DNA of 64,000 bases from positions 1 to 64,000 of the forward strand of contig JAIYDL010000018.1 in NCBI GenBank assembly GCA_027487515.1, written 5' to 3'. A program made the translations under genes and the position numbers. Below the pieces are notes generated by a model that was not told the DNA's origin, ran no database searches, and saw only the letters and a program-made list of their open reading frames with translations. Below, piece after piece: positions 43,029 through 52,184 of this stretch (the first letter of the stretch is position 1; every line of letters begins with the position of its first letter). The stretch is from Pseudomonadota bacterium (lineage in GTDB: Bacteria; Bdellovibrionota; Bacteriovoracia; Bacteriovoracales; Bacteriovoracaceae).

Positions 43029-44290
43029 CCCGGATCGAAGCCGTCTGTGTGACCTCCGCTGAAGTTGCGCGAAAGCTCATCACCTTCGATGCGGCGACGG
43101 GCCTCATCACGGCCGTCACTCCACCCCTGCCCACAGTGACCCCCGATTTTGTTTTCCCCGATGAGTGTTACCTCTTCGCCGGGATGGGGGATGTGCACAT
43201 CCACGCGCGGGAAGATGTCTCGGGCAAGAACACTTACAAAGAAGATTTCACCACGGCCCGGCAGGCCCTCCGGAACGGAGGTCTGTGCCATGCTGGGGAC
43301 ATGCCCAATAATCCCAGTCCTCCGGTGGATGATGAGTCCTATGAGGCGAAGTTTCGCCTCGCACTCAAGGCCCAAGGAGAGCTCTGGATCTACGCCGGGA
43401 TCGGGCCTCGGACACGGCCGCTGAGTTACCCCGTGCCCTACAAGGTCTACATGGGACCCTCCGTGGGGGATCTCTTTTTTAAAGACCTAGAAACACTCGA
43501 GCACACGCTTGCTCCTTACCGGCAGCAGGTGGTGAGCTTTCACTGTGAAGATCCGGTCACCCTCGAAGCGCACAAGGATGGCGCTACCCACCACCAGCGC
43601 CGCCCGGTATCCGCCGAGGTGATTGCCACCCGGGATGCGCTGGAGCTGATCGAAAAGTACGAGCTTCGAGGGAAGCTCTGCCACTACAGCTCCGGCGAAG
43701 GGCTGACTCTCATCCGGCAGGCCCGCCAGCGGGGGGCAAAGGTCCTGATTGAGGTCACTCCGCAGCACCTGTTCTTTGAGCTCGAACAGATTAGGGCCTC
43801 GGATCTGACCCATCTCCAGATGAATCCTCCGATCCGAACGTCGGAGGACCGACGCTCTCTCTTCGAAGCACTGAAGAACGGAGAAATTGATTTCCTGGCC
43901 ACTGACCATGCTCCGCACACGAATGAAGAAAAAGAGCGAGGAACCTCGGGCCTCACGGGCCTAGATACCTTCGGTCCGTTTGTGACTTGGCTCATCCAAG
44001 AGGGCATCGACCCGAAGCTGATCGCGAAAGTGGCCGCAGAAAACCCGGGTGATTTTTTTAACCAGTTCCTGCCCTCGTGGTCTCGGATCTCGCCGCTCTT
44101 CCAGAGTTTCGGGAAAGGAAACGGTTACCTGGCCCCTGGGTACCGCGCGAGCTTCACGGTGCTAAACCTCCGAAGGCCCCTGACCGTCACGACGGAATTC
44201 TTGAAAACAAAACCTAAAAACTCACCCTTCCTTGGGATCTCTTTCCCGGGGCAGGTTGAGGCCTTGTTCATCGGTGGAAAAAAGATATGA
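43025..44290 (+). CDS. dihydroorotase-like amidohydrolase
   Basis: 421 residues. Metal-dependent hydrolase: DVHIHARED (two metal His), KVYMGPSVGDLFF (the Lys in YKVYMG is where carbamylation occurs), SFHCEDP and LCHYSSGEG (metal His residues), and FLATDHAPHTNEEK (catalytic Asp). This matches dihydroorotase of pyrimidine synthesis. No other pyr gene is near, so a related ring-opening amidohydrolase is possible and I leave the symbol open. It overlaps both neighbours by 4 bases and is translationally coupled. Confidence 0.87.
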   Translation: MTRIEAVCVTSAEVARKLITFDAATGLITAVTPPLPTVTPDFVFPDECYLFAGMGDVHIHAREDVSGKNTYKEDFTTARQALRNGGLCHAGDMPNNPSPPVDDESYEAKFRLALKAQGELWIYAGIGPRTRPLSYPVPYKVYMGPSVGDLFFKDLETLEHTLAPYRQQVVSFHCEDPVTLEAHKDGATHHQRRPVSAEVIATRDALELIEKYELRGKLCHYSSGEGLTLIRQARQRGAKVLIEVTPQHLFFELEQIRASDLTHLQMNPPIRTSEDRRSLFEALKNGEIDFLATDHAPHTNEEKERGTSGLTGLDTFGPFVTWLIQEGIDPKLIAKVAAENPGDFFNQFLPSWSRISPLFQSFGKGNGYLAPGYRASFTVLNLRRPLTVTTEFLKTKPKNSPFLGISFPGQVEALFIGGKKI

Positions 44291-45339
44291 AGATCGCTCT
44301 GATTGGTCTCCTCTTCCTGGGGCTTGGCCTCGTTGCTCTCATTGCCTGGGCCGCCTCACCCTGGAGCCTTTCTCTTTCCGTCTCCACCCCTCCGGTGGTG
44401 AGTGTGGAGACTCAGCTGCCCCAGGAGCAGGAGGAGTTTGCATCGGTGCTGAAGGTGCTCTCGTTTAACCTCGGGTTCCTCTACGGCCAGGGCTCGGAAG
44501 GCCCGGGCTATGAGTTGCGAGACCGAGACTACTACTTGAAAAGTCTTGAGACCCTGGCCGCCGATCTGCGCTCCTGGGACGCAGATGTCGTTTTTTTGCA
44601 GGAGATCGACTTTGCTTCAAGCCGCTCCCAAGACATCAACCAGGCACGGTTCCTCGCTCAGAAGGCCGGGTACCCGTACGTCGCCGAGGCCACATCTTGG
44701 CGTGCCAACTACATTCCGTTTCCCTACTGGCCCCTGAGAAATAACTTCGGTCGGATGAACTCTGGGGGAGCGATCCTGAGCCGCTTTCCGCTCGAAGACC
44801 ATGAGGTGACCCTTCTGCTGAAGCCCCTGTCCCAGCCCTGGTGGTACAATCTCTTTTACCTTCACCGCTACTTCCAGAGAGCGACGATCCTGGTGGGTGA
44901 TAAAAAGTTCAAGGCCATCAATCTGCACCTCGAGGCCTTCGACCGAGTTGACCGAATGTCCCAGGTCGAGCTCCTCGTGAAAAAGGTTGCGACGGAGACG
45001 ATTGATTTCGTCGCTGGTGATTTTAACATGCTTCCTCCTCGGGCCTCGAAGACCACGAAGTTCTACGTCGAGGAAGGCTACGACAACGACCGGAGCTACG
45101 AGCTGATGCGGGCGACGGGTCTCTCGGAAGTGATCCCGGATGAAGTCTACGTGAAAGATGAGGCCCGGTTTTTTACGTTCCCTGCTTGGGCGCCGGACCG
45201 CCGCTTGGATTACATTTGGTTTCGGCCCGGCCCTAAAATTATGAAGGCCGAAGTTTTACCTTCGGCCTCGTCAGATCATTTACCACTTCGAGCGACGTTC
45301 CAGATCGATGGCCCGCGCTTTAATCCATATTCACAATGA
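44287..45339 (+). CDS. endonuclease/exonuclease/phosphatase-family protein, membrane-anchored
   Basis: 350 residues. One N-terminal hydrophobic helix (IALIGLLFLGLGLVALIAWAA) probably anchors or exports it. The EEP catalytic order is intact: LSFNLGFLYG (Asn), VVFLQEIDFAS (metal Glu), FVAGDFNMLP (Asp and Asn), RRLDYIWF (Asp) and SSDHLPLRATF (Asp-His). Such proteins cleave phosphodiesters in nucleic acids, inositol phosphates or sphingolipids; extracytoplasmic placement favours the last or a nuclease. The last 20 bases overlap the convergent mltD gene. Confidence 0.87.
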   Translation: MKIALIGLLFLGLGLVALIAWAASPWSLSLSVSTPPVVSVETQLPQEQEEFASVLKVLSFNLGFLYGQGSEGPGYELRDRDYYLKSLETLAADLRSWDADVVFLQEIDFASSRSQDINQARFLAQKAGYPYVAEATSWRANYIPFPYWPLRNNFGRMNSGGAILSRFPLEDHEVTLLLKPLSQPWWYNLFYLHRYFQRATILVGDKKFKAINLHLEAFDRVDRMSQVELLVKKVATETIDFVAGDFNMLPPRASKTTKFYVEEGYDNDRSYELMRATGLSEVIPDEVYVKDEARFFTFPAWAPDRRLDYIWFRPGPKIMKAEVLPSASSDHLPLRATFQIDGPRFNPYSQ

Positions 45340-47005
45340 TTTTCTGTCCAGGGTAGATCGCTCCTCGCCGAAGGGCGTTGAGTTTCACTAGGGCTTCCAC
45401 GGGCCGACGGAAGTCTCGGGCCACTTTTATGAGGTGGTCTCCCTTCCGGACAGTGTAGATTCCCTTCTTGGTATCCGGCAGAACGATGCGCTGGCCAACG
45501 AGGACCTTCCCATGGCGCAGGTTATTGGCGCGCTTAATCCTTGAGAGCTTGATGTCGAAGAGCTTGGCCAGGTCTGTGAGGTTATCACCCTTGCGGATTT
45601 TATAGACGATGGGGGAGTTGGTGACCTTGACCTTCTGATCGACCGTTCGAGTGGCCAGGCGCTGCGGGGCCGCGGCCGTGAGCTTGATCGATTGGCCGAC
45701 CTTAACGGAAGTCTTCCAGCTCCGAAGGCCATTGAACCGGGCCAGCTCCCGGGCAGGAATTTCGTAGCGCCGAGCAATGGCAACGAAAGTTTCTCCTCGG
45801 CGTACCCGATGGACCCGTGGCTTCAGGGTTTCGACCACTGGGTCAGATGTGGCAGACGCCGTTTCAGGAGCAGACGCGGTTCGGCGTTTGATGTCTTTCT
45901 TCGATTCGGGCCGCGCCACCCTGGCGACCGTCGCTTCTTCCGCGAAGGCACGCTGGGCGTACCGCGACTGCGGGATGCGAAGGAAGTACGTTCCGGAAAG
46001 GTGCCGCGGGGTAAAATCTCTGCGCAGCTCAGGGTTGAGCTTCCGGAGAAGGGCGACGCTTACGTTCAGGCGACGGGCGACAGAGGCCAAGGGAACATTC
46101 TTTTTCAGGGCCCGCAGTTCCGTCTGATCAAAGAGGCGGTGCTTTTTCTGAGGAATGGTGAAGCCGTATTTTTGTGCGTTGTTGAAGACGTGCATCGCGG
46201 CCAGGACTTTCGGAACGTAGTTGATCGTCTCCGACGGAAGCTGCTTATTTTGGGAGAGCTGATAGAAGTCTCGGGTCCCGTGCTTCATGATCCGCCGGAT
46301 GATGCCGTATTCTCCGGCGTTGTACGCAGAGAGGGCGAGCTCCCAGCTCGAGAAAATGTTGTGAAGGTCTTTGAAATACATGGCCGCGGCCCGGGTCGCC
46401 TTAAACAGATCCTGCCGCTCGTCGATCTCCGGTGTGATCCGAAGGCCGTAGCGTTTTCCGGTGCCGCGAATGAACTGCCAAGGGCCGACGGCGGCCGCGT
46501 GAGACCGGGCCCCGAGGTAGTAGCCCGATTCGATGAGGCCCACGAAGTAGAGCTCCTTCGGAAGTCCCTGGGCCTCGAGCTCTCTTTCGATGACGGGCCG
46601 GAACTCTTCACCGTTGTTGATGAAGCGCTGGAAGCGCTCGCGGTTCTTGTTGGTGAAGTAGTCGACCCAGAACTGCATGCGTTTAGTTTTTTTCTGGGCC
46701 AGGAAGCTTCTCGAGTAGGGGACTCGATCGCTCTCGGAGTCCGGAAGCTCCTTATCGATGTCGGCCGAGCCAACAGCGGATTTGATCTTCTGATCGTCGG
46801 CGTCGGCTTCCGCGAGAGCGTGCGTGTATTCACCGTTCTTCGGGGTCTCTTCGAACACGTCTTCGTCGGTGACGTCGACCGTCTCCATCAAATTGGCCAT
46901 GGCCCTGGAGGGGGGAGTCTTTTCGATGGGAGTCTTGATCGTGGCGCAGCTAGCTAGAAGGAGTGACGAAAGCGTGAGCGTGGAGAGGACGTGCAGTTTC
47001 TTCAT
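45320..47005 (-). CDS. mltD: membrane-bound lytic murein transglycosylase D-like lipoprotein
   Basis: 561 residues. Lipoprotein signal (MKKLHVLSTLTLSSLLLASC). SLT domain near residues 145-290: FVGLIESGYYLGARSHAAAV with the catalytic Glu, GPWQFIRGTGKRYGLRI, ALSAYNAGEYGI and NYVPKVLAAM. Three LysM repeats follow, starting VRRGETFVAIARRYEI, IRKGDNLTDLAKLFDI and VRKGDHLIKVARDFRR, and bind peptidoglycan. The enzyme cuts glycan strands to 1,6-anhydro ends. Predators of the Bdellovibrio type carry many of these, but this one looks like the housekeeping MltD. Confidence 0.93.
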   Translation of the reverse strand: MKKLHVLSTLTLSSLLLASCATIKTPIEKTPPSRAMANLMETVDVTDEDVFEETPKNGEYTHALAEADADDQKIKSAVGSADIDKELPDSESDRVPYSRSFLAQKKTKRMQFWVDYFTNKNRERFQRFINNGEEFRPVIERELEAQGLPKELYFVGLIESGYYLGARSHAAAVGPWQFIRGTGKRYGLRITPEIDERQDLFKATRAAAMYFKDLHNIFSSWELALSAYNAGEYGIIRRIMKHGTRDFYQLSQNKQLPSETINYVPKVLAAMHVFNNAQKYGFTIPQKKHRLFDQTELRALKKNVPLASVARRLNVSVALLRKLNPELRRDFTPRHLSGTYFLRIPQSRYAQRAFAEEATVARVARPESKKDIKRRTASAPETASATSDPVVETLKPRVHRVRRGETFVAIARRYEIPARELARFNGLRSWKTSVKVGQSIKLTAAAPQRLATRTVDQKVKVTNSPIVYKIRKGDNLTDLAKLFDIKLSRIKRANNLRHGKVLVGQRIVLPDTKKGIYTVRKGDHLIKVARDFRRPVEALVKLNALRRGAIYPGQKIIVNMD

Positions 47006-47106
47006 GAAAATGAACCTTGTTGGGTTAGACTTCGTGTCAGATTATTTATTGTAGCATTAGAGACGGTCATTGCAAGATTTGTTAACCGGAAAAATCCTCC
47101 TTTGGT

Positions 47107-47631
47107 ATGATGAAGAGCATGGATAAAGTTGCGAACACAGAGTCAAAGATTATTGGCTGGCGCGAGTGGGTGTCCCTTCCCGATCTGCGCCTCGGGGCCG
47201 TGAAGGCCAAGATCGATACCGGAGCGAAAACTTCAAGCTTGCACGCCTTCGACATCGAGCTTGAAGAGGCCGAGGCCAAGACCTACGTCCGCTTCAAAGT
47301 CCATCCACTCCAGCGTGACGAAAGCATCGTCGTGGCGTGCCGGGCCCTGTTGGTTGACCGGCGGCAGGTCACAGATTCCGGGGGGCACCGCGAAGAGCGC
47401 TTCGTGATCCGGACCACCCTCATCCTCGCGGGCCACAAGAAAAAGATCGAACTCACGCTCACGAACCGAGAGTCCATGAAGTACCGGATGCTCATCGGAC
47501 GCGCGGCCCTGAAGCACCTCTACATCGATCCGTGTCAGTCCTACCTTGCGGGGAAGTCTCTCAGGCAGAGGCGGTTCCTGAAGGAGTTTTGTCTCCCGGC
47601 GGCGGGGAGAGGCGCGCGAACGCTTCCGTGA
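47107..47631 (+). CDS. retropepsin-like protease, RimB / 'ATP-dependent zinc protease' family
   Basis: 174 residues. PF05618-type domain: IIGWREWVSLPDLRLG, then KAKIDTGAKTSSLHAF with the aspartic-protease-like DTGA motif, then RMLIGRAALKHLYIDP. In Pseudomonas the relative RimB trims poly-glutamate added to ribosomal protein S6 by RimK, and family members often sit beside ATP-grasp ligases. Here the nearest ATP-grasp gene is 26 kb away. ATG at 47107 or 47119; neither has a strong ribosome binding site. The 3' end overlaps phhB by 71 bases on the other strand. Confidence 0.85.
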   Translation: MMKSMDKVANTESKIIGWREWVSLPDLRLGAVKAKIDTGAKTSSLHAFDIELEEAEAKTYVRFKVHPLQRDESIVVACRALLVDRRQVTDSGGHREERFVIRTTLILAGHKKKIELTLTNRESMKYRMLIGRAALKHLYIDPCQSYLAGKSLRQRRFLKEFCLPAAGRGARTLP

Positions 47632-47944
47632 TCTTCGCGGCCAGGATGAAATCGTTTTCCACCAGATCGTTATTTGTGTGAGTCCAGATCTCAACGTCAC
47701 AGTGGCCCCAGCCCAAGTGCAGTTCCGGGTGATGCTTCTCCTCATCGGCCAGGCGCCCTACTTCGTTGGCAAACTCGAGGGCTCGTCGAAAGTTTTTAAA
47801 CTTAAACGGCCGGGTCAGGCGCTTCCCCTCCTGGACCAAGGTCCATCCGTTGCCCAGGGCCTCGAGGTAGCGCGCCTTCTCTTCGTCTCCTAATGGGGGA
47901 ACCCAGCTTGAGCACGGAATGCACTTTTTATCTTTTAACTCCAT
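47561..47944 (-). CDS. phhB: pterin-4a-carbinolamine dehydratase
   Basis: 127 residues. The family signature is EEKHHPELHLGWGHCDVEIW followed by THTNNDL, with the catalytic histidines and Asp. NFRRALEFANEVGRLA is the helix before it. It recycles the pterin cofactor of aromatic amino acid hydroxylases, but no phenylalanine hydroxylase is in the window. GGAG lies before the ATG. The last 20 or so codons (PPPGDKTPSG...) are also read on the other strand as the end of the retropepsin-like gene. Confidence 0.92.
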   Translation of the reverse strand: MELKDKKCIPCSSWVPPLGDEEKARYLEALGNGWTLVQEGKRLTRPFKFKNFRRALEFANEVGRLADEEKHHPELHLGWGHCDVEIWTHTNNDLVENDFILAAKITEAFARLSPPPGDKTPSGTASA

Positions 47945-47996
47945 TTTAATTCTCCTAGACTGACTTGAAGTATTACCTAATCCACCGGAGTCGTAA

Positions 47997-49706
47997 ATGC
48001 GATCCCTCTTCCTATTTTTCCTCCTCCTCGGCTGCAGCCACCAGGTCCGGATCGTTGCACCAACGGTCGTTCAGCCACGGGTCGCCCACGAGAGCGTCGC
48101 GAAGAGTGAGATGGTCACGGCCCAGGGAGCGGGAACAACACGGGCGGCCCTCTCCATCTTCCAGCGCGGGGGAAACATCATCGATGCCTTCGTCGCTGCG
48201 TCTTTTGCGATTTCCGTGGAAAGGCCCCATTCCACCGGCATCGGCGGCGGCGGCTTTCTCCTTTATTATCACCGGGCGGAGAACAAGGTCTACGCCTTCG
48301 ATTTCCGTGAGATCGCCCCCCTTGCGGCCACCGCGACCATGTACCTCACGAAGAAAGGTGACCCACAGCCTCTCCTGTCTCAGGAAGGGGCGCTCGCGGT
48401 GGCAAACCCAGGCCTCGTTCGAGGTCTCTTCGAGATCCATAGGCGCTTCGGGAGTCTCCCTTGGAAGGAGACCGTGGCACCAGCGATCAAACTCGCCCGA
48501 GAAGGGTTTCCGCTCTACGAGGAGCTCCATGAGGCCCTCGAGGATAGGCGTGAAGTTTTCATCCTCGATCCGGGAGCGCGCTCCACGTTTTACACCTCCG
48601 AGGGTCGGACCCCGAACCTCGGAACAACGATTGTGCAGGAAAACCTCGCGCGCACCCTGGAGCTGATTGCGGACAAGGGCGCCGACGGCTTTTACCGGGG
48701 GCCCGTCGCCGATGCCATCATTAAAACAATCCGCTCCAAGCGCGGGCTTCTCTCTTACCGGGATCTTCGGACCTACTCGATGGTGGAGCGCACTCCCGTG
48801 AAGGGGAGCTACAAGGGGCTTCAGATCCATTCCATGCCTCCACCGAGTTCGGGTGGCATCCACGTGATTCAGATCCTGAAGATGCTTGAGAAGCATCCGC
48901 TCAGATCCCTTGGTCCTCAGTCCACCGAGGCCGTGCATCTGACTGCAAATGCCATGCAGCGAGCGTTCCTCGACCGGGCCAGTTATCTGGGAGACCCGGA
49001 CTTCCATCCGGTCCCCACCAAAGAGCTCCTCGACGAACGCTACCTCTCTCGCCTTTCGGGATCGATCAAAACCCGGAAGGCGATGAAGGCCGATCAGTTA
49101 AAGGCGATTCCTCTGGCCTACGAGTCATCGGACACAACGCATTTTACCATCGCTGACCGAGCGGGGAATCTTGTGGCGTCGACTCAGACGATCAACGGAT
49201 GGTTCGGTTCCGCGGTCATGGCCGAAGGCACGGGAATCATCCTTAATAACGAGATGGATGACTTCGCTCAGAAAGTGGGGGTGCAGAATCTCTACGGTGC
49301 CGTCGGGGGTCAGAACAACCTGATCCAGCCCCGGAAGCGACCACTCTCGTCCATGTCACCGACCATCATCACAAAGGACAATGGCCCCTTCATGGCCCTG
49401 GGCTCTCCGTCTGGGACCCGGATCATAACCTGTGTTGCTCAGACCATCCTGAATACCGTTGAGTTTGAGATGCCACTCTACGAAGCCGTTGCTGCGACCC
49501 GGATCCACCAGCAGTGGATGCCCGATGTCCTGAAGGTCGAGGCCCCGTTCTTAACCCCGGCCGTTGAGGCCGAGCTCCGGGAGAAAGGTCACCAGGTGGT
49601 GCACGAAAAACTCGGCTGCTCCATCCAGGCCATTCGGAAAACTCCCGACGGCTGGCATGGTGTGAGTGATCCTCGAGGCGAGGGCCTGGCCCTGGGGCTT
49701 AATTAG
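47997..49706 (+). CDS. ggt: gamma-glutamyltransferase, lipoprotein form
   Basis: 569 residues with a short lipoprotein signal (MRSLFLFFLLLGC). It cleaves gamma-glutamyl bonds such as in glutathione. Precursor is self-cleaved at Thr in DTTHFTIADRAGNLVAST. Substrate-binding IGGGGFLLYYHRAENK, DFREIAP, and PLSSMSPTI near the C-terminus are standard. The large subunit is residues 1 to about 380 and the small subunit the remainder. Anchoring as a lipoprotein instead of a soluble periplasmic enzyme is less common. Convergent overlap of 8 bases with the next gene. Confidence 0.95.
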   Translation: MRSLFLFFLLLGCSHQVRIVAPTVVQPRVAHESVAKSEMVTAQGAGTTRAALSIFQRGGNIIDAFVAASFAISVERPHSTGIGGGGFLLYYHRAENKVYAFDFREIAPLAATATMYLTKKGDPQPLLSQEGALAVANPGLVRGLFEIHRRFGSLPWKETVAPAIKLAREGFPLYEELHEALEDRREVFILDPGARSTFYTSEGRTPNLGTTIVQENLARTLELIADKGADGFYRGPVADAIIKTIRSKRGLLSYRDLRTYSMVERTPVKGSYKGLQIHSMPPPSSGGIHVIQILKMLEKHPLRSLGPQSTEAVHLTANAMQRAFLDRASYLGDPDFHPVPTKELLDERYLSRLSGSIKTRKAMKADQLKAIPLAYESSDTTHFTIADRAGNLVASTQTINGWFGSAVMAEGTGIILNNEMDDFAQKVGVQNLYGAVGGQNNLIQPRKRPLSSMSPTIITKDNGPFMALGSPSGTRIITCVAQTILNTVEFEMPLYEAVAATRIHQQWMPDVLKVEAPFLTPAVEAELREKGHQVVHEKLGCSIQAIRKTPDGWHGVSDPRGEGLALGLN

Positions 49707-50637
49707 GGATGACGGGTTCATCGCCCGTCAGAGGCCGTGACTTCTTCGGGGGTCTCGTTGGCCTTGCTGGGGTGACGATCTTGCGCTTGTCCGAAGGGTC
49801 GATCTGCTGGCGCCACAACGGGTCTTCAGGAGTTGGGTAGTGCCCGCGGTCGAGGATAATGCCCTCGGCGCGGGTGCCAGGCCCGGAGGCCCCGGGTGCG
49901 ATGTTCTTCACCAGCTTCTGCGTGATCCAGCGATGGATGAGCCCTGGGTCGAGGAACCGAACAGCAATTGATTCTTCTCCATCCCGCGCCCAGCTGTCGA
50001 GGTGACTTAACAGGTCCAGGACTCCGACGGTTTGCTCTTTGAGTGGCGGCCCTGCGAGAGTGGCCGGAACCTGCAGGGTCCGAGTCCAGTGCTCAACCAT
50101 CTCCTGGTCGAGGAGGTTTAAGACCTCGAGGAAGCTCACGGCGAAAGACGCGGCACTGGCACCATCTGCGCTCCGAGGCTTCACGGCCAGGGAGTAATTG
50201 CGCTCGACTTTGTATTTGCGAAATTCTGCCAGGTAGCGCAGGGCCCTCTGGCACTGAAGAGGAGAGAGCTTGAGGGTGAGAAAGCGAACGTCAGGCCGAC
50301 GGCGCTCCTCTTCGAGGTCAGAGAGCTCTTCGAAGGCGCCAGGAAAATTCTGAACGATGGCCCCGAGGCCCTGTCCATGGATCAAGACCGGGCCCAGGAA
50401 GGAGGTCCTGAGGGGACGAACTCCGACGAGGCTGCGGGCCGTTCCGCAGGTGAGCTCCACCCAGGCCGATCCTAGAAACGAGTCCCCGAAACTCACCGCA
50501 TGCCAGATCGCCGTTCGCACCAGGGCCCCCGGTGTCGACCAGTCCACCGTTTCCTTAGGTGCTCGGACAAACAGTGTGAGCTCCTCGGCGCGGGCGGAAG
50601 AGAGACCCAAGATGAGAGCGGCCAGTAAAGTTTTCAT
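49699..50637 (-). CDS. hypothetical exported protein
   Basis: 312 residues; signal peptide MKTLLAALILGLSSARA. The middle (AIWHAVSFGDSFLGSAWVEL, TLKLSPLQCQRALRYL, NYSLAVKPRSADGASAASFA) has the spacing of a secreted alpha-beta domain, with two cysteines, but I do not recognise the family. The C-terminal 45 residues are Arg/Pro-rich and probably disordered. ATG preceded by GAGGAT. Overlaps the end of ggt by 8 bases. Confidence 0.68.
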   Translation of the reverse strand: MKTLLAALILGLSSARAEELTLFVRAPKETVDWSTPGALVRTAIWHAVSFGDSFLGSAWVELTCGTARSLVGVRPLRTSFLGPVLIHGQGLGAIVQNFPGAFEELSDLEEERRRPDVRFLTLKLSPLQCQRALRYLAEFRKYKVERNYSLAVKPRSADGASAASFAVSFLEVLNLLDQEMVEHWTRTLQVPATLAGPPLKEQTVGVLDLLSHLDSWARDGEESIAVRFLDPGLIHRWITQKLVKNIAPGASGPGTRAEGIILDRGHYPTPEDPLWRQQIDPSDKRKIVTPARPTRPPKKSRPLTGDEPVIPN

Positions 50638-50768
50638 ATCCTCATTCTCTCCGTGCGCTCGCCCTTCCTCCAGAGGGAGAAAACTTTACCCCACCTCGCT
50701 CTGGGGCCCTTTCCTTATTGCAAATTTCTACCGAATTGGTACAGGTATTCTTTTGAGGTGCTTGAGCT

Positions 50769-52184
50769 ATGAACTGGGAATTGATTGGGATCGGCCTGTA
50801 TGTCATCGGTATGATCGGGATGGGGATTTTCTTCTCCCGCCGGATTAAGACCGACGCTGATTATTTCTTGGGTGGACGGACCTTGGGTCCGTACCTGGCG
50901 ACGTTTTCCATCTTTGCCACATGGTTCGGAGCGGAGACCTGCATCGGCACGGCCGGGGCCGTTTACCGCCATGGTCTGGCCAGTCTTCACGCAGATCCTC
51001 TCGGCTACACGGTCTGTCTCTTGCTCATGGGAGTCCTGTTTGCCAAAGTCCTCTGGGAGCGGCAGATCACGACGATCCCGGATCTCTTTCGGCAGAGGTA
51101 TTCGGCGGCCGCAGAAAAGCTCGCCGCACTCATCTTGATTCCAAGCTCCATCATTTGGTCCGGTGCGCAGGTCCGGGCCCTGGGGCAGATCGTCCACGCC
51201 ACCACCGATGTGGGCCCTCTCGTGGCGGTCACGGTCGCCGCTGCGGTGGTGATTTGCTACACGATGTTCGGTGGGATGCTCGCCGACGCCTACGCCGATC
51301 TGATTCAGGGCATTGCGATCATGATCGGCCTCTTTCTTTTGGTGGGGGCCATTGTCCTGGACCTCGGAGGCATCGAGGCGACGCTGCGGACGATCCCCCT
51401 CGAGAAACTGAGCTTTTCCGGAGGAGAAATGCCGGGCCTCTCGTTTCTTGGGAAGCTCGAGCTCTGGCTCGTGCCGATCTTCGGGTCGGTGATGGCCCAG
51501 GAGCTTGTCGGAAGAGTCGCCGCTAGCCGCTCGGGTGCCGTGGCGCGGAACTCCGCGTTCCGTGCCGCCGGGATTTACCTCCTGGTGGGCTCGGTGCCAG
51601 TGCTCTTGGGTCTTCTGGGGTCTCGCTACTACCCAGGTCTTAACGATCCGGAGACTCTCATGCCGGCCCTGGCGCGGGCCCATCTCCCGTACTTCCTCTA
51701 CATCGTCTTCATCGGCGCTCTGATCTCGGCCATCTTGTCTACGGTGGATACGACGCTTCTGGCGAGCTCCGCACTCCTTTCTCACAACTTGATTTACCCG
51801 TCGCTGCCGCACTTAACTGAAAAGCAAAAGGTGCTGGTGGCGCGACTTGGAACCCTCTTCGCTGGGGTCGTCTCCTACGGGATCGCATTCGCTTCCGATT
51901 CCATCACTGGCCTCGTGGAAATGGCCTCGGGTCTCGGAGGGCCCATCATTTTCGTCGTGGCCCTCGCGGCCCTTTGGGACAAGCGCGGAAATGCGACTAG
52001 TGCGTTGGTTGCCCTGGCCTCTGGTCTTGCGAGCTGGCCCGTGTTTCACTTCGTGCTGGATCTGGAGTACCCCGTGATCATGACCATGGTCTCTTGTGCC
52101 GCGGGCTACCTCGTCACTTTGCCTTTCACTGGGCCCTACCCTGGGAACGGGACTGAAACTCTCGCTCCCAAGGCCTCGCCCTAG
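50769..52184 (+). CDS. sodium:solute symporter (SSS family)
   Basis: 471 residues with about thirteen transmembrane helices. SSS signatures are DYFLGGRTLGPYLATFSIFA, ATWFGAETCIGTAGAVYRHG at the sodium/substrate site, and VMAQELVGRVAASRSGAVAR in the fifth-sixth helix region. The fold supports sodium-coupled uptake of a small organic solute; proline, pantothenate or acetate cannot be told apart. Monocistronic. It ends at CTAG shared with the convergent histone-fold gene. Confidence 0.9.
   Translation: MNWELIGIGLYVIGMIGMGIFFSRRIKTDADYFLGGRTLGPYLATFSIFATWFGAETCIGTAGAVYRHGLASLHADPLGYTVCLLLMGVLFAKVLWERQITTIPDLFRQRYSAAAEKLAALILIPSSIIWSGAQVRALGQIVHATTDVGPLVAVTVAAAVVICYTMFGGMLADAYADLIQGIAIMIGLFLLVGAIVLDLGGIEATLRTIPLEKLSFSGGEMPGLSFLGKLELWLVPIFGSVMAQELVGRVAASRSGAVARNSAFRAAGIYLLVGSVPVLLGLLGSRYYPGLNDPETLMPALARAHLPYFLYIVFIGALISAILSTVDTTLLASSALLSHNLIYPSLPHLTEKQKVLVARLGTLFAGVVSYGIAFASDSITGLVEMASGLGGPIIFVVALAALWDKRGNATSALVALASGLASWPVFHFVLDLEYPVIMTMVSCAAGYLVTLPFTGPYPGNGTETLAPKASP

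Noticed and set aside
45692..46957. 421-codon open frame on the plus strand
   Set aside because: Lies fully antisense to mltD, which has a signal peptide, SLT and LysM motifs; the plus-strand product is Arg/Gly/Val-rich with no recognisable motif.
50715..51812. 365-codon open frame on the minus strand
   Set aside because: Antisense to the sodium symporter; the translation is His/Arg/Gln-rich without structure.
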